64,000 nucleotides of DNA from JAENVT01 sp031430695 (GCA_031430695.1 JANPBZ010000007.1:1-64000), one strand, 5' to 3'. Shown: positions 50,767 to 59,559, numbered from the stretch's first letter. Program-made: numbers and translations. Notes: generated from the sequence alone by a model not told the origin.

Positions 50767-51170
50767 TGGCTCGTGCCGGTCGCAACGGCCGCGAACTGGT
50801 CGTCATCTATTGGCGCGACATCCCCGCGCAGGTCAACGCCCAGGAGGGCCGCGATCGCCATCAGGTGGTGCTCGGTGGCAAGTTCCAACGAGCGATCGAC
50901 CGTGCCAAGCGCAAGGCCGGGATCTACACCGCCGATGAAGATGTTGCTCAATGGCGCCGCGAGAGCAGGCCGATCGAGGGAGCGCTTGCCGCCGAGGCCC
51001 AGAGCGTCGCCGATGCCATCGAGCACGAGTACCGCCGCGACCGCCTGGGTTTGCTCGCCTACTACGGCGGCTGGGAGGCCGACGTGGTGTCGACCGAGGC
51101 CATCGATCGCGACGTGCTTGACGCCCTCGAAGAACTCGACGCAGAAGAAGACGAACAGGAGAACCTATGA
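50763..51170 (+). CDS. Small protein of the 'virulence factor' family, MttB-associated
   Basis: A 135-residue acidic protein opening with LVVIYWRDIPAQVNAQEGR, the hallmark of the family named 'Virulence_fact' (PF13769). Further conserved parts are KFQRAIDRAKRKAGIYTADEDVAQWRRE and the Glu/Asp-rich end. The family name gives no real function; here it is sandwiched between DUF1638 and the methyl-THF methyltransferase, with 4-bp overlaps on both sides, so it is part of the methyl-transfer machinery. GTG 50763 or ATG 50766 is the start. Confidence 0.85.
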   Translation: MMARAGRNGRELVVIYWRDIPAQVNAQEGRDRHQVVLGGKFQRAIDRAKRKAGIYTADEDVAQWRRESRPIEGALAAEAQSVADAIEHEYRRDRLGLLAYYGGWEADVVSTEAIDRDVLDALEELDAEEDEQENL

Positions 51171-52060
51171 CCGACACGGTCGTCAGCTCAGCCACACGCG
51201 AGGTCGTCATCGGCTTCGAACGCCCCTTTGTGATGATCGGCGAGAAGATCAATCCGACCGGACGCAAACTGCTGGCCGAGGAGATGAAAGCCGGCGACTT
51301 CAGCCGCGTCGAAGTGGATGCGCTCGCCCAGGTCGCGGCGGGCGCCCACATGCTCGACGTCAACGCCGGCATCCCCCTGGCCGATGAGCCGGCCATGTTG
51401 GCGAGGGCGGTCACGCTGGTGCAGTCGATCACCGACGTGCCGCTGTCGATCGACTCGTCGATCATCGCCGCGCTGGAGGCAGGACTCGCCGTGTATCAGG
51501 GCAAGCCACTGGTCAACTCGGTCACCGGCGAGGACGAGGTGCTCGAGCGGGTGATGCCCTTGGTCGCCAAGTACGGCGCAGCCGTCGTCGCCATCTCCAA
51601 CGACGAGACCGGTATCTCGATGGATCCCGATGTGCGCTTTGCCGTCGCCAAACGAATCGTCGAGCGGGCAGCCGACTTCGGGATTCCTGCGTCGGATGTG
51701 ATCGTCGATCCTCTGGTGATGCCCATCGGGGCGCTCGGACAAGCCGGCCAGCACGCCTTCCAACTGATTCGCCGGTTGCGCGACGAGTTGAAGGTCAACA
51801 CCATCTGCGGCGCGTCGAACGTGAGCTTCGGGCTGCCCAACCGGCATCAGGTCACGGGCACTTTTCTGGCCATGGCGATCGGCGCCGGAATGACCTCGGC
51901 GATCATGAACCCGATGCACCCCGAAGTGAAGGCAGCCGTGATGGCGGCCGATGTGCTGGCGGGGCAGGACAAGGACTGCGCAGCCTGGATCCGCGCCAAC
52001 CGCGCTCCCACCGCAGCGTCTGACGAGCGAGAGGGACGACGTCGCCGTCGCAGCGAGTAG
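51167..52060 (+). CDS. Methyltetrahydrofolate:corrinoid methyltransferase (pterin-binding TIM barrel)
   Basis: A 297-residue protein of the MetH-domain-2/AcsE/MtgA group. FVMIGEKINPTGRKLLAEEM is the pterin-binding entry loop; GAHMLDVNAGIPLADEPAML, VPLSIDSSIIAALEAGL, GKPLVNSVTGEDEVLERV and GASNVSFGLPNRHQVTGTFLAMA are conserved in the barrel (Asp of LDVN and Asn of GASNVSFG contact the pterin). It moves the methyl group from methyl-corrinoid to THF in the inferred pathway. A good AGGAG lies 8 bp before the ATG. The last 25 residues are a charged, Arg-rich tail. Confidence 0.93.
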   Translation: MTDTVVSSATREVVIGFERPFVMIGEKINPTGRKLLAEEMKAGDFSRVEVDALAQVAAGAHMLDVNAGIPLADEPAMLARAVTLVQSITDVPLSIDSSIIAALEAGLAVYQGKPLVNSVTGEDEVLERVMPLVAKYGAAVVAISNDETGISMDPDVRFAVAKRIVERAADFGIPASDVIVDPLVMPIGALGQAGQHAFQLIRRLRDELKVNTICGASNVSFGLPNRHQVTGTFLAMAIGAGMTSAIMNPMHPEVKAAVMAADVLAGQDKDCAAWIRANRAPTAASDEREGRRRRRSE

Positions 52061-52065
52061 ACCAC

Positions 52066-54078
52066 ATGCCCCGAATCGTCTTCACCCCTTCCGGCTTGAC
52101 CGGCGAGGTCGACACCGGTACGACGGTGTTGACCGCGGCGCGCCAACTCGGGGTTGATCTCGATTCGGTGTGCGGAGGTCGTGGCATTTGCGGTCGCTGC
52201 CAGATCGAACCGTCGACTGGATCGTTCGCCAAGTGGGCGATCATCAGCGAAGCCACCGCCCTCTCGGATTGGTCCTCGGTCGAGGTCGAGTACGAGACGA
52301 AAGGCAATGCGCGACGGCCGCTGCGCGAAGGTCGTCGCCTCGGCTGCGCGGCAACAGTGCTCGCCGATGCGGTCATCTCAGTGCCATCGGAGAGCCAGGT
52401 TCACAAACAGGTCGTGCGCAAGTCGGTCGATCTCACGGGGTTGGTGATCGATCCACAGTTCACCCTGCTCAACGTCGACGTGCCAAAGGCAGTGCTGGGG
52501 GATTCCGAATCGGTGACCGAGTTGATCGGTGAAGCAGTCGTTCGCACACACGGCGTCGAGGTGCATGCGTGGAGCACCACCGTGCTGCGTGCCGTGCACA
52601 AGGCCGCGGCGAACGACCACGGCTCGGTCACGATCGCGGCCGACCGCGACGGGGTAGCCGTGGCGATTTGGCCGGGCTTCGTCGACACCGCGCTCGGAGT
52701 TGCCATCGACGTCGGGTCCACCACCGTGGCGGGCCATCTGTGCGATCTGTCGACCGGCGAGGTGATGGCCACCGCCGGGATGATGAACCCGCAGATCCGC
52801 TTCGGCGAAGACCTGATGAGCCGGGTGTCGTACGTGATGATGAATCCGGGCGGCGAGAAGGAGCTGACGGCGTGCATCCGTGCAGCCCTCAACGAGTTGA
52901 TCACCGACCTGCTGCATCAAGCCGACGCACCAGCCGACGAGTTGCTCGAGATCGTCATCGTCGGCAACCCGATCATGCATCACATCGTGTTGGGAATCGA
53001 TCCGACTCCGCTCGGCCAGGCGCCGTTCACGCTGGCCAGCGCCGAGGCGATTCGCACTACCGCCATCGACCTTGGCCTTGCATTTCCGACGGCGCGCGCG
53101 TTTGTCGGCCCGTGCATCGCCGGCCACGTCGGTGCCGATACCACGGCTGCGATGCTGGCCGAAGGCCCTCATCGGGGCGAGCAGTGGCAGTTGCTGGTCG
53201 ACGTCGGCACGAATGCCGAGATCGTGCTGGGGTGCGCCGAGCGGCAGTTCGCCGCCTCGAGCCCCACCGGCCCGGCATTCGAAGGCGCGCAGATCTCGTG
53301 CGGACAGCGGGCGACGGCAGGCGCCATCGAGCGCGTGCGCATCGACCGCTCCACCCTTGCTCCGCGGTTCAAGGTCATCGGCAGCGATCTGTGGAGCGAC
53401 GACCCAGCGTTCGCCGCGTCGACTGAACATCTGACGATCAGCGGTGTCTGCGGCTCGGGGATCATCGAAGTGATCGGTGAGATGTTTCTCGCCGGCGTGA
53501 TCGACGCCGAGGGTGTCGTGCGCGGCGAGCAAGCTGACCACTGCGTGAACATCGTCGCCGACGACCGCACCTTCCGCTATGTGCTGTACCGAACCGATGC
53601 CGTCGAGTTGTCGATCACCCAGAACGACGTCAGGGCGATTCAACTGGCCAAGGCGGCCCTGCGCGCAGGCATCGATCTGTTGATGGGCTACGCAGGTGTC
53701 GAGGCGCTGGGCGACATGCGGTTGGCCGGGGCATTCGGCGCTCACATCGACCCGCTGTATGCGCTCGTGCTGGGCCTGGTACCCGACGCCCCGGTCGAGG
53801 CCGTTCGCTCGGTCGGCAACGCCGCCGGCGCCGGCGCCGTACGGGCGTTGCTGTCGATGCAGGCGCGTGCCGAACTCGAAGCCGCGGCGCGCGCTGTGAT
53901 CAAGATCGAGACGGCCACCGAGCCGAGGTTCCAAGAACTGTTCGTCGCAGCGATGGCCTTCCCACACGCCACCGCGCCATCGCCGTATCTCGGTGCGGTG
54001 GTCACCCTTCCAGAACGAACCTCACCTGTCGACGCCGCTGGGGGACGTCGACGCCGCAGACAGGAGAACAGGTCATGA
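52066..54078 (+). CDS. Iron-sulfur ASKHA reductive activator of corrinoid proteins (RamA/RACE, DUF4445)
   Basis: A 670-residue protein that uses ATP to reduce inactive Co(II) corrinoid to Co(I). The N-terminal plant-type [2Fe-2S] ferredoxin has Cys36, Cys42, Cys45 (CGGRGICGRC) and Cys94 (RLGCAAT). The middle and C-terminal ASKHA ATPase part has ALGVAIDVGSTTVAGHLCDL, PIMHHIVLGIDPTPLGQAPF, VDVGTNAEIVLG and SSPTGPAFEGAQISCGQRATAGAI, all typical of DUF4445. It overlaps mttB1 by ATGA. An aerobe needs such repair because Co(I) is easily oxidised. Confidence 0.94.
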   Translation: MPRIVFTPSGLTGEVDTGTTVLTAARQLGVDLDSVCGGRGICGRCQIEPSTGSFAKWAIISEATALSDWSSVEVEYETKGNARRPLREGRRLGCAATVLADAVISVPSESQVHKQVVRKSVDLTGLVIDPQFTLLNVDVPKAVLGDSESVTELIGEAVVRTHGVEVHAWSTTVLRAVHKAAANDHGSVTIAADRDGVAVAIWPGFVDTALGVAIDVGSTTVAGHLCDLSTGEVMATAGMMNPQIRFGEDLMSRVSYVMMNPGGEKELTACIRAALNELITDLLHQADAPADELLEIVIVGNPIMHHIVLGIDPTPLGQAPFTLASAEAIRTTAIDLGLAFPTARAFVGPCIAGHVGADTTAAMLAEGPHRGEQWQLLVDVGTNAEIVLGCAERQFAASSPTGPAFEGAQISCGQRATAGAIERVRIDRSTLAPRFKVIGSDLWSDDPAFAASTEHLTISGVCGSGIIEVIGEMFLAGVIDAEGVVRGEQADHCVNIVADDRTFRYVLYRTDAVELSITQNDVRAIQLAKAALRAGIDLLMGYAGVEALGDMRLAGAFGAHIDPLYALVLGLVPDAPVEAVRSVGNAAGAGAVRALLSMQARAELEAAARAVIKIETATEPRFQELFVAAMAFPHATAPSPYLGAVVTLPERTSPVDAAGGRRRRRQENRS

Positions 54079-55631
54079 CGTCTACGGAGCATGGAACCGA
54101 CGCCGGTACGGGCAGGCGCAGCGGCGGGCGAGCCGGGCGGCAAGCGCTGCGCGCCTCGCATGTTGTGGAAGCCGAGACCTACCTGACCAGAACGATGAAG
54201 CCGTTCGAGATCGTCAGCGACGAGGGTCTCGAGATCATCGAGCGCAACGCAGAAACGATCCTCCACGAGGTCGGCGTCGAGATCCGCGACTACCCGTCGG
54301 CGCTGCAGGTCTTCGCCGACGCAGGCGCCTCGGTCGAGGGAACCCGCGTGCATTTTCCGCGAGGCATGTGCCGGGAGATCGTTCAAGCTTCCGCGCCGCG
54401 CGAGTACATCCAGCATGCTCGCAATCCGCTGAAGAACGTGCGCATCGGCGGCGATGCCACGGTGTTCGCGCCGAACTACGGCTCACCGTTCGCCTACGAC
54501 ATCGACAACGGCCGTCGCTACGCGACGATCGAGGACTTCCGCAACTTCGTCAAGCTCACGTACCAGTCGCTGTACCTGCACCACAGCGGCGGCACGGTCT
54601 GCGAGCCGGTCGACGTGCCCGTCAGCAAGCGCCATCTCGACATGGTCCTCGCTCACCTGCAGTACAGCGACAAGCCGTTCATGGGGTCCGTCACCGCCGC
54701 GAGCAGGGCTCAGGATTCAGTCGACCTGGCTCGCATCGCGTTCGGTGGCGACCTTGCCGATCGCACGGTGATGACCAGCCTGATCAACGCCTCATCACCA
54801 CTGGTGTGGGACGGCACGATGCTCGGCTCGGCCGAGGTCTACGCCCGCAACAATCAGGCGTGCATCATCACGCCGTTCATCCTCGCCGGAGCCATGGCAC
54901 CAACCACGTCGGCTGGGGTGGCCGCGCAGACGTTGGCCGAGTCACTGGCCGGCATGACGTTCACGCAGCTGATTCGTCCGGGTGCGCCGGTGATATTCGG
55001 ATCGTTCGCCTCGTCGATGTCGATGCAGACCGGCGCGCCGACATTCGGCACACCGGAGCCGGCCATCGTGCTCTACACGATCGCCGCGCTGGCTCGCCGG
55101 CTGGGTGTGCCCTTCCGCAGCGGCGGTTCACTGACCGCGTCGAAGATCCCCGACGCCCAGGCTGCGTACGAGAGCGCAGCCACCCTGCTGCCCACGGTGC
55201 TCGGCGGCACCAATTTCGTGCTGCACGCGGCCGGGTGGCAAGAGGGCGGGCTGTCGATCGGCTACGAGAAGTTCATCATGGACGAGGACCAATGCGGGAT
55301 GATGGCCACGTTCGTCAAAGGGCTCGACCTGTCGGAGAATGGCCAGGCGATCGACGCCATCCGCGACAACGGTCCAGGGCAACACTTTCTCGGAACCGCC
55401 CACACGTTAGCCAACTTCGAGACCGCGTTCTACCGCAGCAATGTTGCCGACAACAGCAGCTTCGAGCAGTGGACCGAGGATGGGGCGACCGATGCGCCCA
55501 CTCGTGCCAACGCGATCTGGAAGAAGCGTCTCGCCGAATACGAAAAGCCGCCGATGGACGATGCCATCGCCGAAGAATTGACCGAGTTCGTTGATCGCCG
55601 CAAACAGGAGTTGCCCGATGAGTTCGCATGA
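54075..55631 (+). CDS. MttB-superfamily methyltransferase 1 (no pyrrolysine)
   Basis: A 518-residue TIM-barrel methyltransferase. The family core is clear: NAETILHEVGVEIRDYPSAL, DYPS-to-VHFPRGMCREIV, PFILAGAMAPTTSAGVAAQTLAESLAGM, RPGAPVIFGSFASSMSMQTGAPTFGTPE, GTNFVLHAAGWQEGGLSIGYEKFIMDED. No in-frame UAG occurs, so it is a non-pyrrolysine member, the group that includes glycine betaine, carnitine and proline betaine demethylases. The substrate is likely a quaternary amine but cannot be named. It overlaps the RACE gene by 4 bp and the MTHF reductase gene by 14 bp. Confidence 0.92.
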   Translation: MTSTEHGTDAGTGRRSGGRAGRQALRASHVVEAETYLTRTMKPFEIVSDEGLEIIERNAETILHEVGVEIRDYPSALQVFADAGASVEGTRVHFPRGMCREIVQASAPREYIQHARNPLKNVRIGGDATVFAPNYGSPFAYDIDNGRRYATIEDFRNFVKLTYQSLYLHHSGGTVCEPVDVPVSKRHLDMVLAHLQYSDKPFMGSVTAASRAQDSVDLARIAFGGDLADRTVMTSLINASSPLVWDGTMLGSAEVYARNNQACIITPFILAGAMAPTTSAGVAAQTLAESLAGMTFTQLIRPGAPVIFGSFASSMSMQTGAPTFGTPEPAIVLYTIAALARRLGVPFRSGGSLTASKIPDAQAAYESAATLLPTVLGGTNFVLHAAGWQEGGLSIGYEKFIMDEDQCGMMATFVKGLDLSENGQAIDAIRDNGPGQHFLGTAHTLANFETAFYRSNVADNSSFEQWTEDGATDAPTRANAIWKKRLAEYEKPPMDDAIAEELTEFVDRRKQELPDEFA

Positions 55632-56451
55632 TGCCCGCCGCCGTCTGATCGAGAATGCTCGCTACGAGGTTGTGCCGCTGAAGTCGCTACACCCCCAGAT
55701 TCCACATCTGCCAGCGGGTTGTTCGGTGTCGGTCACCTGTTCACCGACGAAGGGCATCGAACCGACCCTCGAGCTCAGCGCCGAGCTCAACGGTTCCGGC
55801 CACCACGCTGTTCCACACATCGCCGCCCGCTTGGTCGAGGGTCGCGAGCACATCGAGAAGATCGCCGCCCGTCTCAATGAACACGAGATCACCGAGATCT
55901 TCGTCGTCGGTGGCGATCCGGACCCGGTCGGACCGTATGCCGACGGCCTGTCGTTGATGCGCGATCTCCTCCCGCTGTGCCAGACGGTGCGGATCGTCGG
56001 GGTGCCCGCATATCCCGATCATCACTCCGTGATTCCCGATACCACGCTCGACGAGGCGCTGCTGGCCAAGCAGGCATTGATTGCCGAACTCGGGCTGCAG
56101 GGTTTCGCCAGCACCCAGATGTGCTTCAACGCCAAGGCGATCGAACAATGGCTGATGCGTCAACGCCAGCGCGGCATGCAGTTGCCGATCCATCTCGGAG
56201 TGCCAGGAGCCGTGGATCGGACGAAGCTGCTCAGCCTCGGCACCCGCCTGGGAATCGGTTCGTCGCTGCGGTTTCTGCGTAAGAACTCGGGCGCGATCCT
56301 GCGGCTGTTCTCGCCCGCCAGCTACGACCCCAACAAGCTGATCACACCGATCGCCCGTCGCGCCGACGAGCTGAACATCACCGCGCTGCACGTGTTCACC
56401 TTCAACTCCATCGATTCCACCGTTGCCTGGCAACGCAAGTCGTTGGCCTGA
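55618..56451 (+). CDS. Methylenetetrahydrofolate reductase-like protein (short)
   Basis: A 277-residue MetF-fold protein. SVSVTCSPTKGIEPTLE replaces the usual substrate-binding entry, VPHIAARLVEGREHIEKIAARLNEHEITEIFVVGGDPDP contains the conserved VPHxx(C/A)R and GGD motifs, and GFASTQMCFNAKAIEQWL carries the Q-x-x-F-N/D segment. In the pathway it would oxidise methyl-THF from the corrinoid route to methylene-THF, the reverse of biosynthetic MetF. ATG at 55618 overlaps mttB1. It is the last intact gene before the decayed region. Confidence 0.9.
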   Translation: MSSHDARRRLIENARYEVVPLKSLHPQIPHLPAGCSVSVTCSPTKGIEPTLELSAELNGSGHHAVPHIAARLVEGREHIEKIAARLNEHEITEIFVVGGDPDPVGPYADGLSLMRDLLPLCQTVRIVGVPAYPDHHSVIPDTTLDEALLAKQALIAELGLQGFASTQMCFNAKAIEQWLMRQRQRGMQLPIHLGVPGAVDRTKLLSLGTRLGIGSSLRFLRKNSGAILRLFSPASYDPNKLITPIARRADELNITALHVFTFNSIDSTVAWQRKSLA

Positions 56452-57181
56452 AGCGGCCCAGCGCTCCGCCAAACCGCACAGATCGCCGCTCGGGTGCTGT
56501 CGTCGTCGGCGCTCGAGGATCTGGGCGCCACAGATTTCCATGGCCTGCGGCGGTGAACGAAGGTCGGCGCCCAGATGCCGGTTCCGCGTGCGGTTATCGT
56601 CGAGCCCGAGCATTCTGGGGTGCGTCACGATGCATGTTCTGCGCATCGATGTTCGGAACGCGTAACTCGTGACGCGATCAGAGCGACTGGCAGTTATGCG
56701 CTGCCTGTCGACTCGTGCTGACAGAAGTGAGCGCACGACGGTGATGGCAAATCATCAGGAACATCACAGCTGCGAACTCGGAGGGAACGAAGATAGCTGC
56801 GTATCAGGAGAACCTGTTGAAGTTCCACCAGACGACCAGCAGCGCCGCCACAACGATCAAAACTCCCCCATCGGAGTGTTTCCGTGCACCCCGGGTGGGC
56901 CGGAGACACTCGGATGAGCCGCGCTAGTAGATGCGCGTCGGGGTGTAGCAGTGATCGGCGAGCCAGTGTCGCGCCCGGCCCAGTCGGGCGTCATCGCGGT
57001 GCCGATGCCAACTCGTGAACTGGTCGTCATCGCGTTGCAACGTCGCGACGAATGCCTTGAACGGTGCCTTGCCCCGTTGGATACGTGGAGCCCACATTGC
57101 TTCCTGGACAAGCCGTGAAGCTGATTCTCACCGCGACAGTCTGGACGACGAACCACGTCATGGCCGAGCAGACTGGCATCT
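56452..57181. other. 730-bp region without an intact gene
   Basis: No complete reading frame with convincing protein character is present. Several short stretches look like remnants: an in-frame run near 56461-56556 ending in DFHGLRR and a minus-strand run at 56924-57130. The region separates the two halves of the methyl-transfer locus and borders an internally deleted hrpA, so it probably represents decayed DNA left by rearrangement. Confidence 0.5.
56924..57097 (-). pseudogene. Possible gene fragment in the decayed region
   Basis: A 57-codon minus-strand frame from ATG 57097 to TAG 56924, with 11 further in-frame codons upstream (to a TGA near 57130). It reads like real protein: MWAPRIQRGKAPFKAFVATL, then QRDDDQFTSWHRHRDDARLG and RARHWLADHCYTPTRIY. 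Composition differs from the Arg/Ser-rich shadow frames of this genome. I do not recognise the family; it may be the C-terminal remnant of a larger gene. Confidence 0.3.
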
Positions 57182-57547
57182 GTGGAACTGCCGATCCTGG
57201 AACGCGCCGATGAGCTGATCGCTGCCATCGCCGCGCATCAGGTGGTGATCGTCGCCGGTGGGACCGGGTCGGGCAAGAGCAATGTCAACGGCATCAAACG
57301 GCGGCTCGACAAGCTGCCCGAGAACCCTGCGAAGGACCTCCACAAGTTGGCCGAGGTACGCAGCGTCGAGCGCGAGTACTCGTCGTTGCTCGAGTCGTTG
57401 CCGCCCGGCGACGTCGACCAGGAGGTCGTTGATCTTGGCTGGATGCTGGAGGAGCTGCGCATCTGCACATTCGCGCCGTCGTTGGGTACCAGCCGACCCG
57501 TCAGCACCAAACGCGTCATCGCCGAACTGGTCGCGCTACGCGGGTGA
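57182..57547 (+). pseudogene. hrpA: Internally deleted hrpA (ATP-dependent helicase remnant)
   Basis: A 121-codon frame in which the N-terminal HrpA segment LPILERADELIAAIAAHQVV-IVAGGTGSGKS (helicase motif I) is joined in frame to the HrpA C-terminal domain: LPENPAKDLHKLAEVRSVEREY, LPPGDVDQEVVDLGWMLEELRI, and FAPSLGTSRPVSTKRVIAEL. Full HrpA is about 1300 residues, so roughly 1100-1200 residues between motif I and the C-terminus are gone, including all other helicase motifs. It cannot be an active helicase. The frame is still open, which means the deletion is recent or the small product is tolerated. Confidence 0.85.
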
Positions 57548-57650
57548 AAAGCGCTCGGACGCGTGGCGAGGAGACGGCCCATGAACAAGCCGGGGTTAAG
57601 CATCGACAGCATGGGGTATCACAGTCGTCACAGACACGGAGGAGCGAACA

Positions 57651-57902
57651 ATGAGCGATGACATAGGCGAGCATGCCGGCGCAGTCCACAGACGCGATGC
57701 CGCTCAACTCATCCGTTGGTTGTTCATAGCGGGGATCATCGCAGCGGTGGTGGTTGTCGCAATGGACAACCGGAATGACGTCCGCGTTGGATACGTATTC
57801 GGTGATACGGAGGCGCCGATCTGGACCGTGATCGTCGCGGCAGCGGTCGTCGGGATGGTCGTCGGGTGGCTGGTCCGGCACAGGCCGCGCCGCAGCGCGT
57901 AA
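57651..57902 (+). CDS. LapA-like (DUF1049) small membrane protein
   Basis: An 83-residue protein with two membrane helices: LIRWLFIAGIIAAVVVVAMDN (about 20-40) then NRNDVRVGYVFGDTEAPIWTVIVAAAVVGMVVGWLV (loop and helix about 58-78) and a basic end. The layout and the 'N-x-x-V-x-V-x-Y-x-F' loop match the LapA/DUF1049 family. A strong ribosome-binding sequence (GGAGG) lies 10 bp before the ATG. It sits between the hrpA remnant and mttB2 with no obvious link to either. Confidence 0.8.
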   Translation: MSDDIGEHAGAVHRRDAAQLIRWLFIAGIIAAVVVVAMDNRNDVRVGYVFGDTEAPIWTVIVAAAVVGMVVGWLVRHRPRRSA

Positions 57903-57981
57903 ACGGTCGAGCAGCTCGTCGATCTCATAGCTGAGTCGATGCAATAACCGGAACGACTGTACTAGGAATGGTTGGCCTGAC

Positions 57982-57987
57982 TAATCT
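57982..57987 (+). promoter_or_regulatory. -10 box of a probable leaderless mttB2 transcript
   Basis: TAATCT lies 6 bp before the GTG start at 57994, the same spacing as in the vapB promoter at 62036. No Shine-Dalgarno sequence is visible. It would give mttB2 and the flavoprotein gene their own promoter. Confidence 0.4.
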
Positions 57988-57993
57988 CGGCCG

Positions 57994-59535
57994 GTGAGCA
58001 ACGACGCGGGCAAGCGCAGACGTGGCCGCGATACCGGCCCGCGCAGCACGCTGCCCTTGCAGCGCCCGTGGAAGCAACCGCGCATGCGGCTCAACCACAC
58101 CGAAGTGGTGTCGGCCGACGAATTGGAATCGATCCACGAGGCGTCCCTGACGATCCTCGAACGGATCGGGATGGACATCTGGGACAGCGAATCGCGCAGC
58201 CTGCTCCGCGACGCTGGCGCCGACATCGACGAGTTGGGGCAGCACGTGCGGTTCCCCAAGGAGATGATCATCGAGCGAATCGCCACTGCTCCCGCAGAGT
58301 TCACGTTGCACAGTTGGAACCCCGAGAAGAACCTGCACATCGGTGGCAACTGGATGGCCAACGGCACGGTGGCCAGCGCCCCGCACATCGTCGGCCTCGA
58401 CGGCGTGCGTCGCACCGGTGACCAGGTCGGCTTCGACGATCTCTTGAAGCTGGGTCAGATGCTCAATTCGATCCACTTCGTCGCCGGCTATCCCGTCGAG
58501 CCGGTCGACATCCATGCGTCGGTGCGTCACATCCACGCCGCCTTCGACGTCCTCACGCTCACCGACAAGCACATCCACTGCTACAGCCTCGGCCGGCAGA
58601 AGAACCGCGATTGCATCGAGATGGTGCGCATTGCCCGCGGCGTCGACGACGCCACCCTGGACCGCGAGCCGTCGATCTTCACGGTGATCAATTCCAACTC
58701 GCCACTTCGTCTCGACACGCCCATGCTGCACGGAATCATCGAAATGGCGTCGCGCAACCAGCCGGTCGTGATGACACCGTTCACGCTCGCCGGCGCGATG
58801 GCCCCGGTCACGCTGGCCGGCGCGCTTGCCCAGCAGAACGCAGAAGCGCTGGCGGGGATTGCGCTGTGCCAGATCGTTCGGCCTGGAGCGCCGGTGGTCT
58901 ACGGCGGGTTCACCTCCAACGTCGATATGCAGTCCGGCGCGCCGGCGTTCGGCACACCCGAGTACGTGCGCACTGCGATGGTCGGTGGTCAACTGGCGCG
59001 TCGCTACAACCTGCCCTATCGCAGCAGCAACGTGTGCGCGGCAAACGCCGTCGATGCACAGGCCGCGTACGAGAGCGTCTTCGCGTTGTGGGGCTGCGTG
59101 ATGGGCGGCGTCAACATGATGATGCACGGCGCCGGCTGGATGGAGGGTGGACTGCATGCCAGCATGGCCAAGATGGTGCTCGATGCCGACCTGCTGCACA
59201 TGGTGTCGTCGATGATGGACCCGCTGGTTGTCGACGATGCCACGCTCGCAATCGACGCCATCGAAGAGGTCGGCCCCGGCGGCCACTTCTTCGGTGTCCA
59301 GCACACCCAGGATCGCTACCGAACCGCGTTCTACAAGCCAATGATCAGCGACTGGCGTAACTACGAGAGTTGGGATGAGGCGGGCAGACCCGAAGCAGCC
59401 GGCAAGGCTCACGATCTGGCTGCCGCGTTCCTGGCCGCGTACGAGAAGCCGGAGATGGACGCTGCCCGTCTCGAGGAACTCGAGGCATTCGTCGCCCGCC
59501 GGGTCGCCGAGGGCGGCGTGGCAACCGACTTCTAA
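57994..59535 (+). CDS. MttB-superfamily methyltransferase 2 (no pyrrolysine)
   Basis: A 513-residue paralogue of the enzyme at 54075. Shared core: PFTLAGAMAPVTLAGALAQQ, RPGAPVVYGGFTSNVDMQSGAPAFGTPE, GGVNMMMHGAGWMEGGLHAS, plus ASLTILERIGMDIWDSESR near the N-terminus. The two copies differ at many likely pocket positions (for example CVMGGVNMMMHGAG against TVLGGTNFVLHAAG), so they probably take different substrates or stereo-forms. No in-frame UAG. It precedes the DMGDH-like gene by 24 bp. Starts at GTG 57994. A long antisense frame over it is not a gene. Confidence 0.92.
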   Translation: MSNDAGKRRRGRDTGPRSTLPLQRPWKQPRMRLNHTEVVSADELESIHEASLTILERIGMDIWDSESRSLLRDAGADIDELGQHVRFPKEMIIERIATAPAEFTLHSWNPEKNLHIGGNWMANGTVASAPHIVGLDGVRRTGDQVGFDDLLKLGQMLNSIHFVAGYPVEPVDIHASVRHIHAAFDVLTLTDKHIHCYSLGRQKNRDCIEMVRIARGVDDATLDREPSIFTVINSNSPLRLDTPMLHGIIEMASRNQPVVMTPFTLAGAMAPVTLAGALAQQNAEALAGIALCQIVRPGAPVVYGGFTSNVDMQSGAPAFGTPEYVRTAMVGGQLARRYNLPYRSSNVCAANAVDAQAAYESVFALWGCVMGGVNMMMHGAGWMEGGLHASMAKMVLDADLLHMVSSMMDPLVVDDATLAIDAIEEVGPGGHFFGVQHTQDRYRTAFYKPMISDWRNYESWDEAGRPEAAGKAHDLAAAFLAAYEKPEMDAARLEELEAFVARRVAEGGVATDF

Positions 59536-59559
59536 CGCAACGACCTTCAGGAGCATGAG

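Noticed and set aside
50763..51170. A true virulence factor
   Set aside because: The name is only a family label; context ties the protein to methyl transfer.
56857..57228. 123-codon minus-strand frame in the decayed region
   Set aside because: Ser/Arg/Thr-rich shadow-like composition; a different minus-strand frame (56924-57097) looks more like a real fragment.
54075..59535. Pyrrolysine-containing MttB
   Set aside because: Both MttB frames run the full family length with no in-frame UAG, and no pyl genes are present.
57925..59556. 543-codon minus-strand open frame over mttB2
   Set aside because: The plus strand encodes a clear MttB homologue; the minus frame has shadow composition and no start signal.
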